Source: JAZSQT01 sp045538075 (lineage in GTDB: Bacteria; Chrysiogenota; Deferribacteres; Deferribacterales; Mucispirillaceae). From it: 26,766 bases of DNA. The stretch is from the NCBI GenBank assembly GCA_045538075.1, contig JAZSQT010000181.1:1-26766 (forward strand), in the 5' to 3' direction. Position numbers and translations under genes: made by a program. Of this stretch, positions 6,550 to 14,370 are shown in pieces (the first letter of the stretch is position 1; every line of letters starts with the position of its first letter). Below the pieces are notes generated by a model, which was not told the DNA's origin, made no database searches, and saw only the letters and a list, made by a program, of their open reading frames with translations.

Positions 6550-8102
6550 TATTGAACCACCGATGAAGCTGACCCTGCAAAGAATTTTAAATCATCATCA
6601 AAAAATCTAATACCTCCACCAACAGTATAAACTCTATTATTAAAATTAAAAATATCATCTACACCAGCTTGAATAAAAAAGTTACGATAAAAGTTCCAAC
6701 GAGCATAAGCTCTTGTAAATACTTCAAACTTTCCATTCGTATCAGAATTAAAATCGTATGCTTCAAAAGTAAATGCTAATTTATCATTTCTAAGAGGTAA
6801 TACATCTATAGCTGCTCCTAAAGTGCTTTCAAATAATCCAACTCTAATTCCCAATGCTTTATAAAATATATGACCATATTGTAAGTTAAAACCTAATTTA
6901 GATGATTCTGTTTCTTCTTTAATTGATTGAAATGACATTACACCATTAGGAATTATACCTGAATTATTTGGATTTGTAGTTAATTGATAGTCTGTTGTAG
7001 TTCTACTTGAACTAAAACGAGGTGTATTACTTATCCCTAAGAGGTAAAATGTTGTAGGACTCGTATGTAGTTTTAAATTAACGTAACCTCTTGCTTTACT
7101 TGATGTTTTTGAATCAAATAAATAATCTGCTCCAAAAGCAACATCTAATTTCCATTCATAAACTTTATTAACCATAGATTGGACATTATTAACTACAGAT
7201 TTAACGGCTTCTTTAGTCTCTTCGTCATTAATAAGCATTCCAATAGTGCCTTTTCCATCATTTATATCTTTTGCTATTGAATTTATTTCATTTAAGGCTT
7301 CTTTCAATTTCTCAGTAATTTCATTAATATTTTTGATACTATCGTTAATATTACCTTCATTGTTTTTAGTGATTTCATCTATTGAAGTAGCAATATTTTT
7401 AATTGAAACTGTTAATTCTTTTATATTTGCTATTGTAGTATTTATATCTTTTTCATTTTTAGATAGTATTTTATCTAAAGATGCAGTAATTCCTTGAGTA
7501 TTCTCTATTATATAATTAAATTTTTCGTTATTATTTGCAATTAATTGTTCTATACTATCGCTAACATTTTTTAAATTTTGAATTGTATCACTTAATGCAA
7601 TTTTTGTGTTCTCATTAGAAAATACGTCATTTAATGATGAAATTAAGTTAGTAATTTCTTCTGCTGCTGCATCAAATTTTGACATCATTGCATCCATACC
7701 TGCACTACCTTGACGGTTTGAATACATATATCCCTGTTTTAAATAGCCAGTCATTGCCATATTTTGATTTTGAACAAGCTCAATAAACTTTTCTCCAATA
7801 AATCCTTTAGATTGAATATTAAACATTACATTATCTGGAATTGCATATTGATGCTCAATAATTATAGTTGCATATAATTTATCTTTATTAAACTGTATAT
7901 TTTTTAAATTACCTACTTTGATACCTTTATATAAAACTGGAGATGTTTTAACTAAACCAGACGCATTATCAATCTCAAAAGATACTTCATAGCCTTTATT
8001 TTTTCTAAAATCTATTTTTCCAAAAACTATTCCCATAATAGCAATAAGTATAGTCGCTACTACAACAAAAATACCGACTTTAATTTCAAGAGCTGTATTC
8101 AT
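6549..8102 (-). CDS. mlaD: MCE/MlaD family lipid-transport protein with C-terminal beta-rich domain
   Basis: 517 residues, far longer than the ~180 of E. coli MlaD. Residues 8-28 are an inner-membrane anchor. Residues about 37-112 are one MCE domain (YEVSFEIDNASGLVKTSPVLYKGIKVG). Residues about 137-320 are a long Asn/Ile/Lys-rich helical region with repeated heptad-like segments. Residues about 321-517 are alternating aromatic beta-strand sequence ending GGGIRFFDDDLKFFAG, reminiscent of an outer-membrane barrel. It should receive or deliver lipids for the MlaEF ABC transporter and could itself span the periplasm. No mlaC or mlaB is next to it, consistent with a shuttle-free system. The barrel interpretation is inference from strand pattern. 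Confidence 0.9.
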   Translation of the reverse strand: MNTALEIKVGIFVVVATILIAIMGIVFGKIDFRKNKGYEVSFEIDNASGLVKTSPVLYKGIKVGNLKNIQFNKDKLYATIIIEHQYAIPDNVMFNIQSKGFIGEKFIELVQNQNMAMTGYLKQGYMYSNRQGSAGMDAMMSKFDAAAEEITNLISSLNDVFSNENTKIALSDTIQNLKNVSDSIEQLIANNNEKFNYIIENTQGITASLDKILSKNEKDINTTIANIKELTVSIKNIATSIDEITKNNEGNINDSIKNINEITEKLKEALNEINSIAKDINDGKGTIGMLINDEETKEAVKSVVNNVQSMVNKVYEWKLDVAFGADYLFDSKTSSKARGYVNLKLHTSPTTFYLLGISNTPRFSSSRTTTDYQLTTNPNNSGIIPNGVMSFQSIKEETESSKLGFNLQYGHIFYKALGIRVGLFESTLGAAIDVLPLRNDKLAFTFEAYDFNSDTNGKFEVFTRAYARWNFYRNFFIQAGVDDIFNFNNRVYTVGGGIRFFDDDLKFFAGSASSVVQ

Positions 8103-8119
8103 TAATAATTAAAATCCTT

Positions 8120-8875
8120 TTAATATACTTTTATTGGCCCGTCTTTTGAGCCAGAAAAAAATTGTCTTATATATATGTTATCTGAAACTTTAGCTTCACT
8201 TGGTGTTCCATAAAAGACGACTTGTCCTTTATATATCATTCCTATAAAATCTGCAATTTTTAATATGCTATTAATATCATGAGAAATAACTACAGTTGTT
8301 ATATTTAATTTTTTTTGTGTATCGTAAATTAAATTATCAACTACATCAGTCATTATTGGATCTAATCCAGTCGTTGGCTCATCATAAAGCATAATTTCTG
8401 GTTCAAGTGCAAGAGCTCTTGCAAGTCCAACACGCTTTTTCATTCCACCAGATAATTCAGATGGATATTTAAAGTCGTTTCCAGATAAACCAACCATTCT
8501 TAATCTATCAATAACGATATCGTAAATATCATTTTTTGATAATTTAGTATGTTCAACTAAAGGAAATGCAACATTTTCAAAAACTGTCATAGAGTCAAAT
8601 AAAGCTGCATTTTGAAATAGCATACCAAATTTTTTTCTTATAGTTAAAAGTTCTGATTTATTAGATAAAGTAATATCATCACCATCAACATATATTGAAC
8701 CAGAATCTGGCATAATTAATCCTAACATTTCTTTTAATAATATACTTTTTCCAGTTCCAGATGGTCCAATAATAACAGTAATTGCACCTTTAACTATATT
8801 AATATTTATTCCATTATGCACTGTATGTTTTCCAAAAGATTTATACACATCTCTTATTGAAATCATATGTTCCAT
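8120..8875 (-). CDS. mlaF: MlaF, ATPase of the Mla lipid ABC transporter
   Basis: 251 residues. Walker A GPSGTGKS is at 37-44, the Q-loop region reads LFQNAALFDSMTVFENVAFPL, the signature is SELSGGMKKRVGLARAL, Walker B is IMLYDEPTTGLDP, and the switch His is in VVISHD. LFDSMTVFENV is typical of MlaF/MCE-associated ATPases. It energises MlaE for phospholipid movement between membranes. Only 2 nt separate it from the mlaE stop and 17 nt from mlaD. Met1 and Met4 are both possible starts; I keep the first. Confidence 0.95.
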   Translation of the reverse strand: MEHMISIRDVYKSFGKHTVHNGININIVKGAITVIIGPSGTGKSILLKEMLGLIMPDSGSIYVDGDDITLSNKSELLTIRKKFGMLFQNAALFDSMTVFENVAFPLVEHTKLSKNDIYDIVIDRLRMVGLSGNDFKYPSELSGGMKKRVGLARALALEPEIMLYDEPTTGLDPIMTDVVDNLIYDTQKKLNITTVVISHDINSILKIADFIGMIYKGQVVFYGTPSEAKVSDNIYIRQFFSGSKDGPIKVY

Positions 8876-8877
8876 AA

Positions 8878-9657
8878 TTACACCAAAAATGATGTTATAA
8901 TATAATCAAACATTAAAATTAATACGCAAGATTGAACTACTGCTTTAGTAGTTGCTTGTCCAACACCTTCAGCACCCATTTTACTATTAAACCCATTATA
9001 ACAACTTACTGATACTATAATTATACTAAAAACAAATGATTTAATCATACTGTGAACTAAATCAATAACTTTTACAGCTCTTACAGAATAATCATAATAC
9101 ATTTCTGCATTAGTTCCCATTAATTCTATATTTACAAAAGATCCACCTAATAAACCAAAAAAAATACAAATACCATTCATCAATGGCAGAGAAATCATGC
9201 CAGCAATCAAACGAGGAACTGCTAAATAGTGTGTTGGGTCAACTGCCATAGAATTAAGGGCATCAATTTGTTCTGTAACTTTCATCGTCCCAATTTCTGC
9301 TGTCATTGCTGATCCAGCACGAGCTGCAACCATAATAGCTGATAATACTGGACCTAATTCTCTAATCATTGCCATAGCAACTATCATACCTGTCATGCTT
9401 TCAGCACCAAAATTTCTAAATCCAATAAAACTTTGTAAACCAAAAACCATTCCAGTAAAAATACCTGTCAAAATAACTATAGGAACAGAGTTCACTCCGA
9501 TAAATTCAATCTGTTTTAATATTAGTCTAAATCTAAAGGGTCTTTTTGGACACATTTTAATAGTATCCATCAATAATACAGAAATGCCTCCAGCTTCTTT
9601 AAACAAGAAAATAGTTTTACTGCCAATTAACTGAAATATATTTTTAAAAATATTCAA
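8878..9657 (-). CDS. mlaE: MlaE, permease of the Mla lipid ABC transporter
   Basis: 259 residues with about five membrane helices. It carries the MlaE family core: FTGMVFGLQSF, a conserved RELGPVLSAIMVAARAGSAMTAEIGTMKVTEQIDAL segment (given in part), then AVDPTHYLAVPRLIAG. It forms the inner-membrane channel of the MlaEFD complex. The likely start is TTG (9655-9657), since GGAG lies 8 nt upstream and no in-frame ATG exists until about residue 30, which would remove the N-terminal amphipathic segment. It follows alr by 22 nt in the same transcript. Confidence 0.93.
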   Translation of the reverse strand: MNIFKNIFQLIGSKTIFLFKEAGGISVLLMDTIKMCPKRPFRFRLILKQIEFIGVNSVPIVILTGIFTGMVFGLQSFIGFRNFGAESMTGMIVAMAMIRELGPVLSAIMVAARAGSAMTAEIGTMKVTEQIDALNSMAVDPTHYLAVPRLIAGMISLPLMNGICIFFGLLGGSFVNIELMGTNAEMYYDYSVRAVKVIDLVHSMIKSFVFSIIIVSVSCYNGFNSKMGAEGVGQATTKAVVQSCVLILMFDYIITSFLV

Positions 9658-9679
9658 AAAATAACTCCATATTCATGTT

Positions 9680-10765
9680 TTACAAATAAATTCTTGGCAC
9701 CCTATAAGAAATACCACATAGAATTTCGTAATTGATAGTATTACCCCATTCTGCCCAAATATCAGCACTTATATTATCACCCAATACTTGAACCTTTTTC
9801 CCTCTACAATTTTCTCCTAAAGAAGTTACATCTATCATAGTCATATCCATACAAACATTCCCTACAACACTACACATGGTATTATCTACATACATATAGC
9901 CTTTATTAGAGAAAGCTCTCAAATATCCATCGGCGTAGCCAATAGGAACTACACCAATTATTATATCTTTATCAGCTTTATAACTTCTTCCATATCCAAC
10001 ACTTTCGCCCTTTTTAAGTCTTTTAACGTGAGCTATTTCACTCCATACACTCATAACTGGCTTTAAAGTTTCTTTTAATACTCCAACAGATTCATAACCA
10101 TACAACATTATACCTGGTCTTGAATAAGTCCATCTATTTTCATAGCTTGCTATACCTGAAGAATTTAAAAAACTTGTTGTAATATTAAACCCTTTATTTA
10201 TCTCAAGAAATTTATCAAATCTTTCTGTCTGTTCATGGGCATAACTATTATCACTATCAGATGTAGCTAAATGGCTAATAATATTTATTATGTCTATATA
10301 TACATATCTGTTTAAAAAATCAACAAGATTTAAGTCGTAAGAAAAACCTAATCTTGACATTCCTGTATCAATTTCAATAGCAACTTTAGCTTTTTTATTT
10401 ATTGATTTTGCAACATTTGATACACATTTAGCATACGTTTCATCAAATACAGGTAGTGTTAAATTAGCTTCTATTGCCTCTTTAATAAAAGTTTCTGTAA
10501 TATATCCTAAAATAATGATGTTTGCATCACTTGGTATTGATTGCCTTAACAATAATCCTTCTGTCATTGTTGCTACTGCAAAGTTACGAATATTTTTATT
10601 ATAATAAGCATACTTACTTAATTCTATTGCACCATGACCGTAAGCATCAGCTTTAACAACTGCAATAATATCCGATTTAGACAATTTTCTTGCCACATCT
10701 ATATTTTTTCCAAAATTTTCTCTATTAATCAGGGCGTATGTAGGTCTATTGTTAATTATTTCCAT
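9680..10765 (-). CDS. alr: Alanine racemase
   Basis: 361 residues, a normal length. The PLP lysine lies in AVVKADAYGHG (35-45), the substrate region includes DTGMSRLGF, and the C-terminal domain has SVGYGRSYKA with the second catalytic Tyr, PIGYADGY and VCMDMTMIDV. It makes D-alanine for peptidoglycan. Its ATG shares a base with the prfB stop (TAATG), so the two are probably coupled. Nothing is missing from the active site. Confidence 0.96.
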   Translation of the reverse strand: MEIINNRPTYALINRENFGKNIDVARKLSKSDIIAVVKADAYGHGAIELSKYAYYNKNIRNFAVATMTEGLLLRQSIPSDANIIILGYITETFIKEAIEANLTLPVFDETYAKCVSNVAKSINKKAKVAIEIDTGMSRLGFSYDLNLVDFLNRYVYIDIINIISHLATSDSDNSYAHEQTERFDKFLEINKGFNITTSFLNSSGIASYENRWTYSRPGIMLYGYESVGVLKETLKPVMSVWSEIAHVKRLKKGESVGYGRSYKADKDIIIGVVPIGYADGYLRAFSNKGYMYVDNTMCSVVGNVCMDMTMIDVTSLGENCRGKKVQVLGDNISADIWAEWGNTINYEILCGISYRVPRIYL

Positions 10766-11880
10766 TACTTTTCAATTTCTCCAGTAATACCAGCAGAATA
10801 AAGGAGGTAACTACGTATGAAATTATCTAATTCTCCGTCCATAATAGCATCAACATTTCCAGTTTCGTATCTCGTTCTTAAATCTTTTACCATTTTATAT
10901 GGGTGAAGAACGTAAGACCTTATCTGATTTCCCCAACCTATATCTGTCTTACTATTTTCAAGTTTTTCTTTTTCTTCATTGCGTTTATTCATTTCATATT
11001 CATAAAGTTTTGCTTTTAAAATTTTTAGTGCCGAGGCTTTATTCTTGTGTTGACTTCTCTCATTTTGACAGGCAACTACTATACCTGTAGGTATATGAGT
11101 TATACGAACAGCTGAATCTGTAGTGTTAATATGCTGTCCACCTGCCCCACCAGCACGATAAGTATCAATTCTTAAGTCTGCTTCTGAAATTTCAATTTCT
11201 ATATCATCATCAATTTCTGGAAGAACAAATACAGAAGCAAAAGAAGTATGACGTCTATTTTGTGAGTCAAAAGGAGATATTCTAACTAATCTATGAACTC
11301 CAATTTCACCTTTTAAGGAACCAAAAGAGTATTCACCAATAATATTAAATGTGATTGATTTAATTCCAGCTTCATCACCTTGCAATATATCTAATACTTC
11401 AATTTTATATCCTTTTCTTTCTGACCAACGATTATACATTCTATATAACATGGAGACCCAGTCATTAGATTCAGTTCCACCTGCTCCAGAATGTATCGTA
11501 ACAATTGCATTATTTATATCGTGTTTATCGCTTAAAATTAATTTTAATTCAAAAGTATTAACTTTCTCTTCCAATAATAGATAATGTTCTTTTAAATCAT
11601 CTATTATACTAGTTTCGCCTTCAGTATATAATTCATATAATACATCTATATCTTCAATACTATTTTCTAAATCTTTCCAACTTTCTAAAAATTTTTTAAG
11701 TGCTGCTTGCTCTTTTAGTAGCTGTTTAGATTCTTTTTTACTCCAAAAATCATTGTCTTCTAAAGATTTTTTTTCTATTAAGTTAATTTTTTCTGTAATT
11801 TCATCTTCTTTTACTGCTAATTTAAAGCTATTTATCTTTTTTTTTAGTTCATCAACTGATGAAATAATTTCTTCAACCAT
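10765..11880 (-). CDS. prfB: Peptide chain release factor 2
   Basis: 371 residues. The anticodon-like tripeptide SPF (202-204) marks RF2 (UGA/UAA), and the peptidyl-hydrolysis motif GGQ is at 247-249 within RAGGAGGQH. The N-terminal domain begins directly in frame and is full length, so there is no sign of the CUUUGA-type +1 programmed frameshift that controls many prfB genes. The ATG overlaps the stop of the upstream acetyltransferase gene by one base (TAATG), and the stop overlaps alr in the same way. Confidence 0.97.
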   Translation of the reverse strand: MVEEIISSVDELKKKINSFKLAVKEDEITEKINLIEKKSLEDNDFWSKKESKQLLKEQAALKKFLESWKDLENSIEDIDVLYELYTEGETSIIDDLKEHYLLLEEKVNTFELKLILSDKHDINNAIVTIHSGAGGTESNDWVSMLYRMYNRWSERKGYKIEVLDILQGDEAGIKSITFNIIGEYSFGSLKGEIGVHRLVRISPFDSQNRRHTSFASVFVLPEIDDDIEIEISEADLRIDTYRAGGAGGQHINTTDSAVRITHIPTGIVVACQNERSQHKNKASALKILKAKLYEYEMNKRNEEKEKLENSKTDIGWGNQIRSYVLHPYKMVKDLRTRYETGNVDAIMDGELDNFIRSYLLYSAGITGEIEK

Positions 11881-12344
11881 TAATTACTTCCTTCAAATAA
11901 ATTAATTATAACAGCCGTTTCATCGCAATCAGGGTATTTGACACATTTAAGACAATCTGTCCATATTTTTTTTGGTAAGTTCTCAATATTTGTAACTTGA
12001 AAACCTATTGTTTTAAAAAAATCCTCTCTATAAGTTAAAGCAAAAACTTTCTTAAAACCCATTTCCTTAGCTCTATCTAACATGAAGTTCACTAATTTTG
12101 TTCCTATTTTTTTGCGAGAAAATTCTGGCATTACAGCAAGAGAACGAATTTCTGCAATATCTGCCCAAGTTGGATGTAATGCACATACTCCAATAGCTTT
12201 TCCATCTTCAATCCATAAAACAAATTCATACAGTCTTTCATATACTTCGTTTAAACTTAATGAAAGCATTTCGCCATTTTTTGCATAAGTATTGACAAGT
12301 GATTGAATTATACTTGCATCAGAAACTACTGCATTCTTTATCAT
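11880..12344 (-). CDS. GNAT acetyltransferase, short-form N-acetylglutamate synthase-like
   Basis: 154 residues. This is a GNAT fold with EIRSLAVMPEFSRKKIGTKLV (the acetyl-CoA loop, Arg/Lys-Lys-Ile-Gly in place of the usual Arg-Gly-x-Gly), FALTYREDFFKTIGF, and a tail with Lys-Ile-Trp-Thr-Asp-Cys-Leu-Lys-Cys and Pro-Asp-Cys-Asp-Glu-Thr-Ala. The N-terminal Gly-Glu-Met-Leu and this Cys-rich end are, as I recall them, hallmarks of the short ArgA-type enzymes that make N-acetylglutamate for arginine synthesis without an amino-acid-kinase domain. No other arginine gene is nearby, so the role rests on family resemblance. The start overlaps the upstream lipoprotein stop by 4 nt (ATGA). Confidence 0.75.
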   Translation of the reverse strand: MIKNAVVSDASIIQSLVNTYAKNGEMLSLSLNEVYERLYEFVLWIEDGKAIGVCALHPTWADIAEIRSLAVMPEFSRKKIGTKLVNFMLDRAKEMGFKKVFALTYREDFFKTIGFQVTNIENLPKKIWTDCLKCVKYPDCDETAVIINLFEGSN

Positions 12345-12706
12345 CTTCTAAAATTCCTATAATTATTAAGTAATTTTTCAGCTAATTTGTTATTTGTGCT
12401 TAAATATTTTGTAACACTAAAGCTAACATTCAACGTACCATTATCTTCTTCATAAACATTAGCATAAACGTTATATCCATTAACAATCGCCTTAACATAT
12501 CCATCAACAAAACTTAATTCACTGATAATACCATTTTCCTTTTCAATAGCATAAATACATTTTTCTACTGCTAATGCTTTTTCTGTTTTGTCTATTTCGC
12601 CTATTGTTCCTCCAATTATAGCAACTCTGCTACAATTGATTGTAAAAAATATAAAAACAGTAATCATAAAAAAATTTAAATATTTTTTTAAATTAAATAA
12701 AAACAT
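12341..12706 (-). CDS. Small lipoprotein of unknown function
   Basis: 121 residues. A lipoprotein signal peptide is clear: Lys7-Lys8, a hydrophobic core, and a lipobox ending FTINC with Cys25. The mature part starts SRVAIIGGTIGEIDKTEK and continues as a small alpha/beta domain with Val-x-Ala-x-Val and Leu-x-Val-x-Phe strands, ending Asn-Asn-Lys-Leu-Ala-Glu-Lys-Leu-Leu. The overall pattern recalls the DUF3568 group of small lipoproteins, which I cannot confirm. I prefer the first ATG because the later Met14 would lose the positive charges of the signal peptide. It is the first gene of the long leftward run and overlaps the next by 4 nt. Confidence 0.7.
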   Translation of the reverse strand: MFLFNLKKYLNFFMITVFIFFTINCSRVAIIGGTIGEIDKTEKALAVEKCIYAIEKENGIISELSFVDGYVKAIVNGYNVYANVYEEDNGTLNVSFSVTKYLSTNNKLAEKLLNNYRNFRR

Positions 12707-12711
12707 AATAA

Positions 12712-12740
12712 ATTTTACGAAACTTAATGTAATTTATCAA
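12712..12740 (-). promoter_or_regulatory. Candidate promoter of the lipoprotein-prfB-alr-mla run
   Basis: On the minus strand TTGATA (12735-12740), a 17-nt spacer and TAAAAT (12712-12717) are a good match to sigma-70 boxes. They end only 5 nt before the lipoprotein ATG, which would make the mRNA nearly leaderless. A second possibility just upstream is TTGTAT-N17-TATATT, giving a leader of about 20 nt. The region is shared with the divergent pyr promoter. Confidence 0.4.
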
Positions 12741-12748
12741 TATAATTG

Positions 12749-12777
12749 TTGACTTATTTTTATACAAATTTTAATAT
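12749..12777 (+). promoter_or_regulatory. Promoter of the pyrRBC operon
   Basis: TTGACT (12749-12754), exactly 17 nt, then TAATAT (12772-12777): an almost ideal sigma-70-type promoter. Transcription should begin near 12783-12785, giving a leader of about 100 nt before pyrR. Confidence 0.75.
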
Positions 12778-12783
12778 TGTGCT

Positions 12784-12822
12784 ATGGATAAAAAAATAAT
12801 GATATTAACCCTTTTTTCATAA
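12784..12822 (+). CDS. Possible 12-codon leader peptide of the pyr operon
   Basis: An ATG placed at the predicted transcription start opens a 12-residue frame (MDKKIMILTLFS) that ends with TAA 7 nt before the attenuator-like hairpin. There is no room for a Shine-Dalgarno, so it would be read as a leaderless message. A ribosome on its final codons would cover the 5' arm of the hairpin. Whether it is translated is unknown. Confidence 0.3.
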   Translation: MDKKIMILTLFS

Positions 12823-12829
12823 AATTTAT

Positions 12830-12861
12830 GCCTTTCAATTTTGTTTTGAAGGGCTTTTTTT
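12830..12861 (+). terminator. Attenuator-like terminator in the pyr leader
   Basis: Arms 12830-12838 (GCCTTTCAA) and 12846-12854 (TTGAAGGGC) pair over 9 bp with one G-U, with a 7-nt loop and seven T's after it. The hairpin lies between the pyr promoter and pyrR, and the neighbouring gene is divergent, so it can only act on the pyr transcript. Upstream CCCTT (12809-12813) can pair with AAGGG of the 3' arm as an alternative antiterminator. Attenuation of pyr operons by UMP/UTP level is well known; the exact mechanism here is inferred. Confidence 0.65.
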
Positions 12862-12886
12862 ATGTTAACACTGGAGAAAAAATTAA

Positions 12887-13423
12887 ATGAATGAAAAAAT
12901 TCTTATAAGTAGCCAAGAAATGAGAACAATTATTGAAAGGCTTACATTTCAGATTATTGAAAAGTGTCAAGATTTAGAAAATATTTGTATTGTTGGTATT
13001 AGACGTAGAGGAATTTACATTGCAAAACAAATTGAAGAATATTTAAGAAAACATAATAGGCATAATTTTACTACTGGTTCAATAGATATAACTTTATATA
13101 GAGATGATTTAACTGAAATTTCAAATTTACCAGAAGTTCATAGTTCTTCTTTAGATTTTGATATTAAAGGAAAAACATTAATCCTTGTTGATGACGTGTT
13201 GTTTACAGGCAGAACTATTAGAGCAGCTATTGATGCTATTCTTGATTATGGACGACCAGCAAAAATTATGCTTGCAGTTATGGTTGATAGAGGTCATAGA
13301 GAGCTTCCTATACAAGCTGACTTTGTAGGCAAGCATATTCCCACAAGTTTATCAGAAGTAGTCCATGTTAAAGTTAAAGAAATAGATAACGAAGAAAGTG
13401 TTACTATTTCAAAAAGGAGTTAA
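12887..13423 (+). CDS. pyrR: PyrR, bifunctional pyr operon regulator / uracil phosphoribosyltransferase
   Basis: 178 residues, normal PyrR length. The PRPP loop is LILVDDVLFTGRT (98-110). GSIDITLYRDDL (64-75) and VDRGHRELPIQADFVGK with HIPTS further on are characteristic PyrR stretches. PyrR senses UMP and in Gram-positive bacteria promotes attenuation of pyr mRNA by binding an RNA loop; many homologues also have uracil phosphoribosyltransferase activity. It leads the operon, 3 nt before pyrB, behind a GGAG site at 12873-12876, and downstream of an attenuator-like hairpin. I found no clear match to the Bacillus PyrR-binding loop in the leader. Confidence 0.95.
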   Translation: MNEKILISSQEMRTIIERLTFQIIEKCQDLENICIVGIRRRGIYIAKQIEEYLRKHNRHNFTTGSIDITLYRDDLTEISNLPEVHSSSLDFDIKGKTLILVDDVLFTGRTIRAAIDAILDYGRPAKIMLAVMVDRGHRELPIQADFVGKHIPTSLSEVVHVKVKEIDNEESVTISKRS

Positions 13424-13426
13424 CAA

Positions 13427-14350
13427 ATGACTTATAAGCATAAAGATTTAATATCTACTCAAAATCTTACTAAAGAAGAAATTGATTACATATTAAATCA
13501 GGCTATAGCCTTTAGAGAAATTAGTAGGCGTGATATTAAGAAAGTTCCAACATTAAAAGGAAAAACAATCGTTAATTTATTCTTTGAAGCATCTACAAGA
13601 ACAAGAACGTCCTTTGAAATTGCTGGTAAAAGATTAAGTGCAGATGTAGTAAATATCAACACTTCCTCCTCAAGCACTGTAAAAGGTGAAACCTTGATGG
13701 ATACAGTAAAAAATATTGAAGCAATGGCAACTGATGTTGTAGTAATTCGTCATAGTTGTTCTGGATCAGTAAAATTTATTGCAGATAATATTAAAGCTGG
13801 AGTTGTTAATGCTGGCGATGGTCTCAACGAACACCCTACTCAATGCTTACTTGACTTGCTAACAATTAAAACAGAAAAAGGTTCTCTTGAAGGTCTTACT
13901 GTAACTATCATTGGAGATATATCTCACTCAAGGGTTGCAAGAAGTAATATTTGGGCAATGAAAACATTAGGTATGAGAGTAAAAGTTTTTGGACCTCCTA
14001 CGATGATACCTCTTGCAATAGATACTTTTGGTGTTGAAGTTTGCAAAAATATGGAAGAAGCAGTTTCTGATGCTGATGTAATAATTATGTTGCGTATTCA
14101 AAGAGAAAGAATGGCAAAGTTATTAATTCCATCAGAAAGGGAATATTCTGCAATTTTTGGACTAAATCCAAGAGTTATGGAAAAAGCAAAAAATCAGCCA
14201 ATTATAATGCATCCAGGACCAGTAAATAGAGGTGTTGAAATGTCGTCCTCTGTTGTAGATGGTGATAATTCAAAAATTCTTAATCAAGTTGAAAATGGTG
14301 TTGCTGTTAGAATGGCTGTTCTTTCTTTTATTGCAATGTCAAAAAGTTAA
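13427..14350 (+). CDS. pyrB: Aspartate carbamoyltransferase catalytic subunit
   Basis: 307 residues. The carbamoyl-phosphate loop STRTRTSFE is at 56-64, GDGLNEHPTQCLLDL follows, then GDISHSRVARSN and HPGPVNRGVEMSS near residue 265. All expected catalytic motifs are present. It forms N-carbamoyl-aspartate in pyrimidine synthesis. There is no pyrI regulatory-subunit gene alongside, in keeping with a PyrR/PyrC-associated form. Shine-Dalgarno AAGGAG lies 7 nt before ATG. Confidence 0.97.
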   Translation: MTYKHKDLISTQNLTKEEIDYILNQAIAFREISRRDIKKVPTLKGKTIVNLFFEASTRTRTSFEIAGKRLSADVVNINTSSSSTVKGETLMDTVKNIEAMATDVVVIRHSCSGSVKFIADNIKAGVVNAGDGLNEHPTQCLLDLLTIKTEKGSLEGLTVTIIGDISHSRVARSNIWAMKTLGMRVKVFGPPTMIPLAIDTFGVEVCKNMEEAVSDADVIIMLRIQRERMAKLLIPSEREYSAIFGLNPRVMEKAKNQPIIMHPGPVNRGVEMSSSVVDGDNSKILNQVENGVAVRMAVLSFIAMSKS

Positions 14351-14370
14351 TTTAATAAAGGGATAAAGTT

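Noticed and set aside
7246..7497. Open frame on the plus strand inside mlaD
   Set aside because: It is antisense to the helical repeat region of a well-supported gene, has no ribosome site and a low-complexity Phe/Ile/Ser composition. Similar antisense frames at 5367-5837, 9395-9634, 10899-11090, 11351-11584, 12082-12288, 17157-17372, 18019-18276, 20084-20281 and 24441-24704 are dropped for the same reason.
10765..11880. Programmed +1 frameshift in prfB
   Set aside because: The frame is continuous from the ATG through the whole N-terminal domain, with no in-frame stop or CUUUGA-like site near codon 25.
12784..12886. Bacillus-type PyrR-binding loop in the pyr leader
   Set aside because: No stretch resembling the conserved purine-rich PyrR loop was found; only the hairpin, the small frame and one alternative pairing can be supported.
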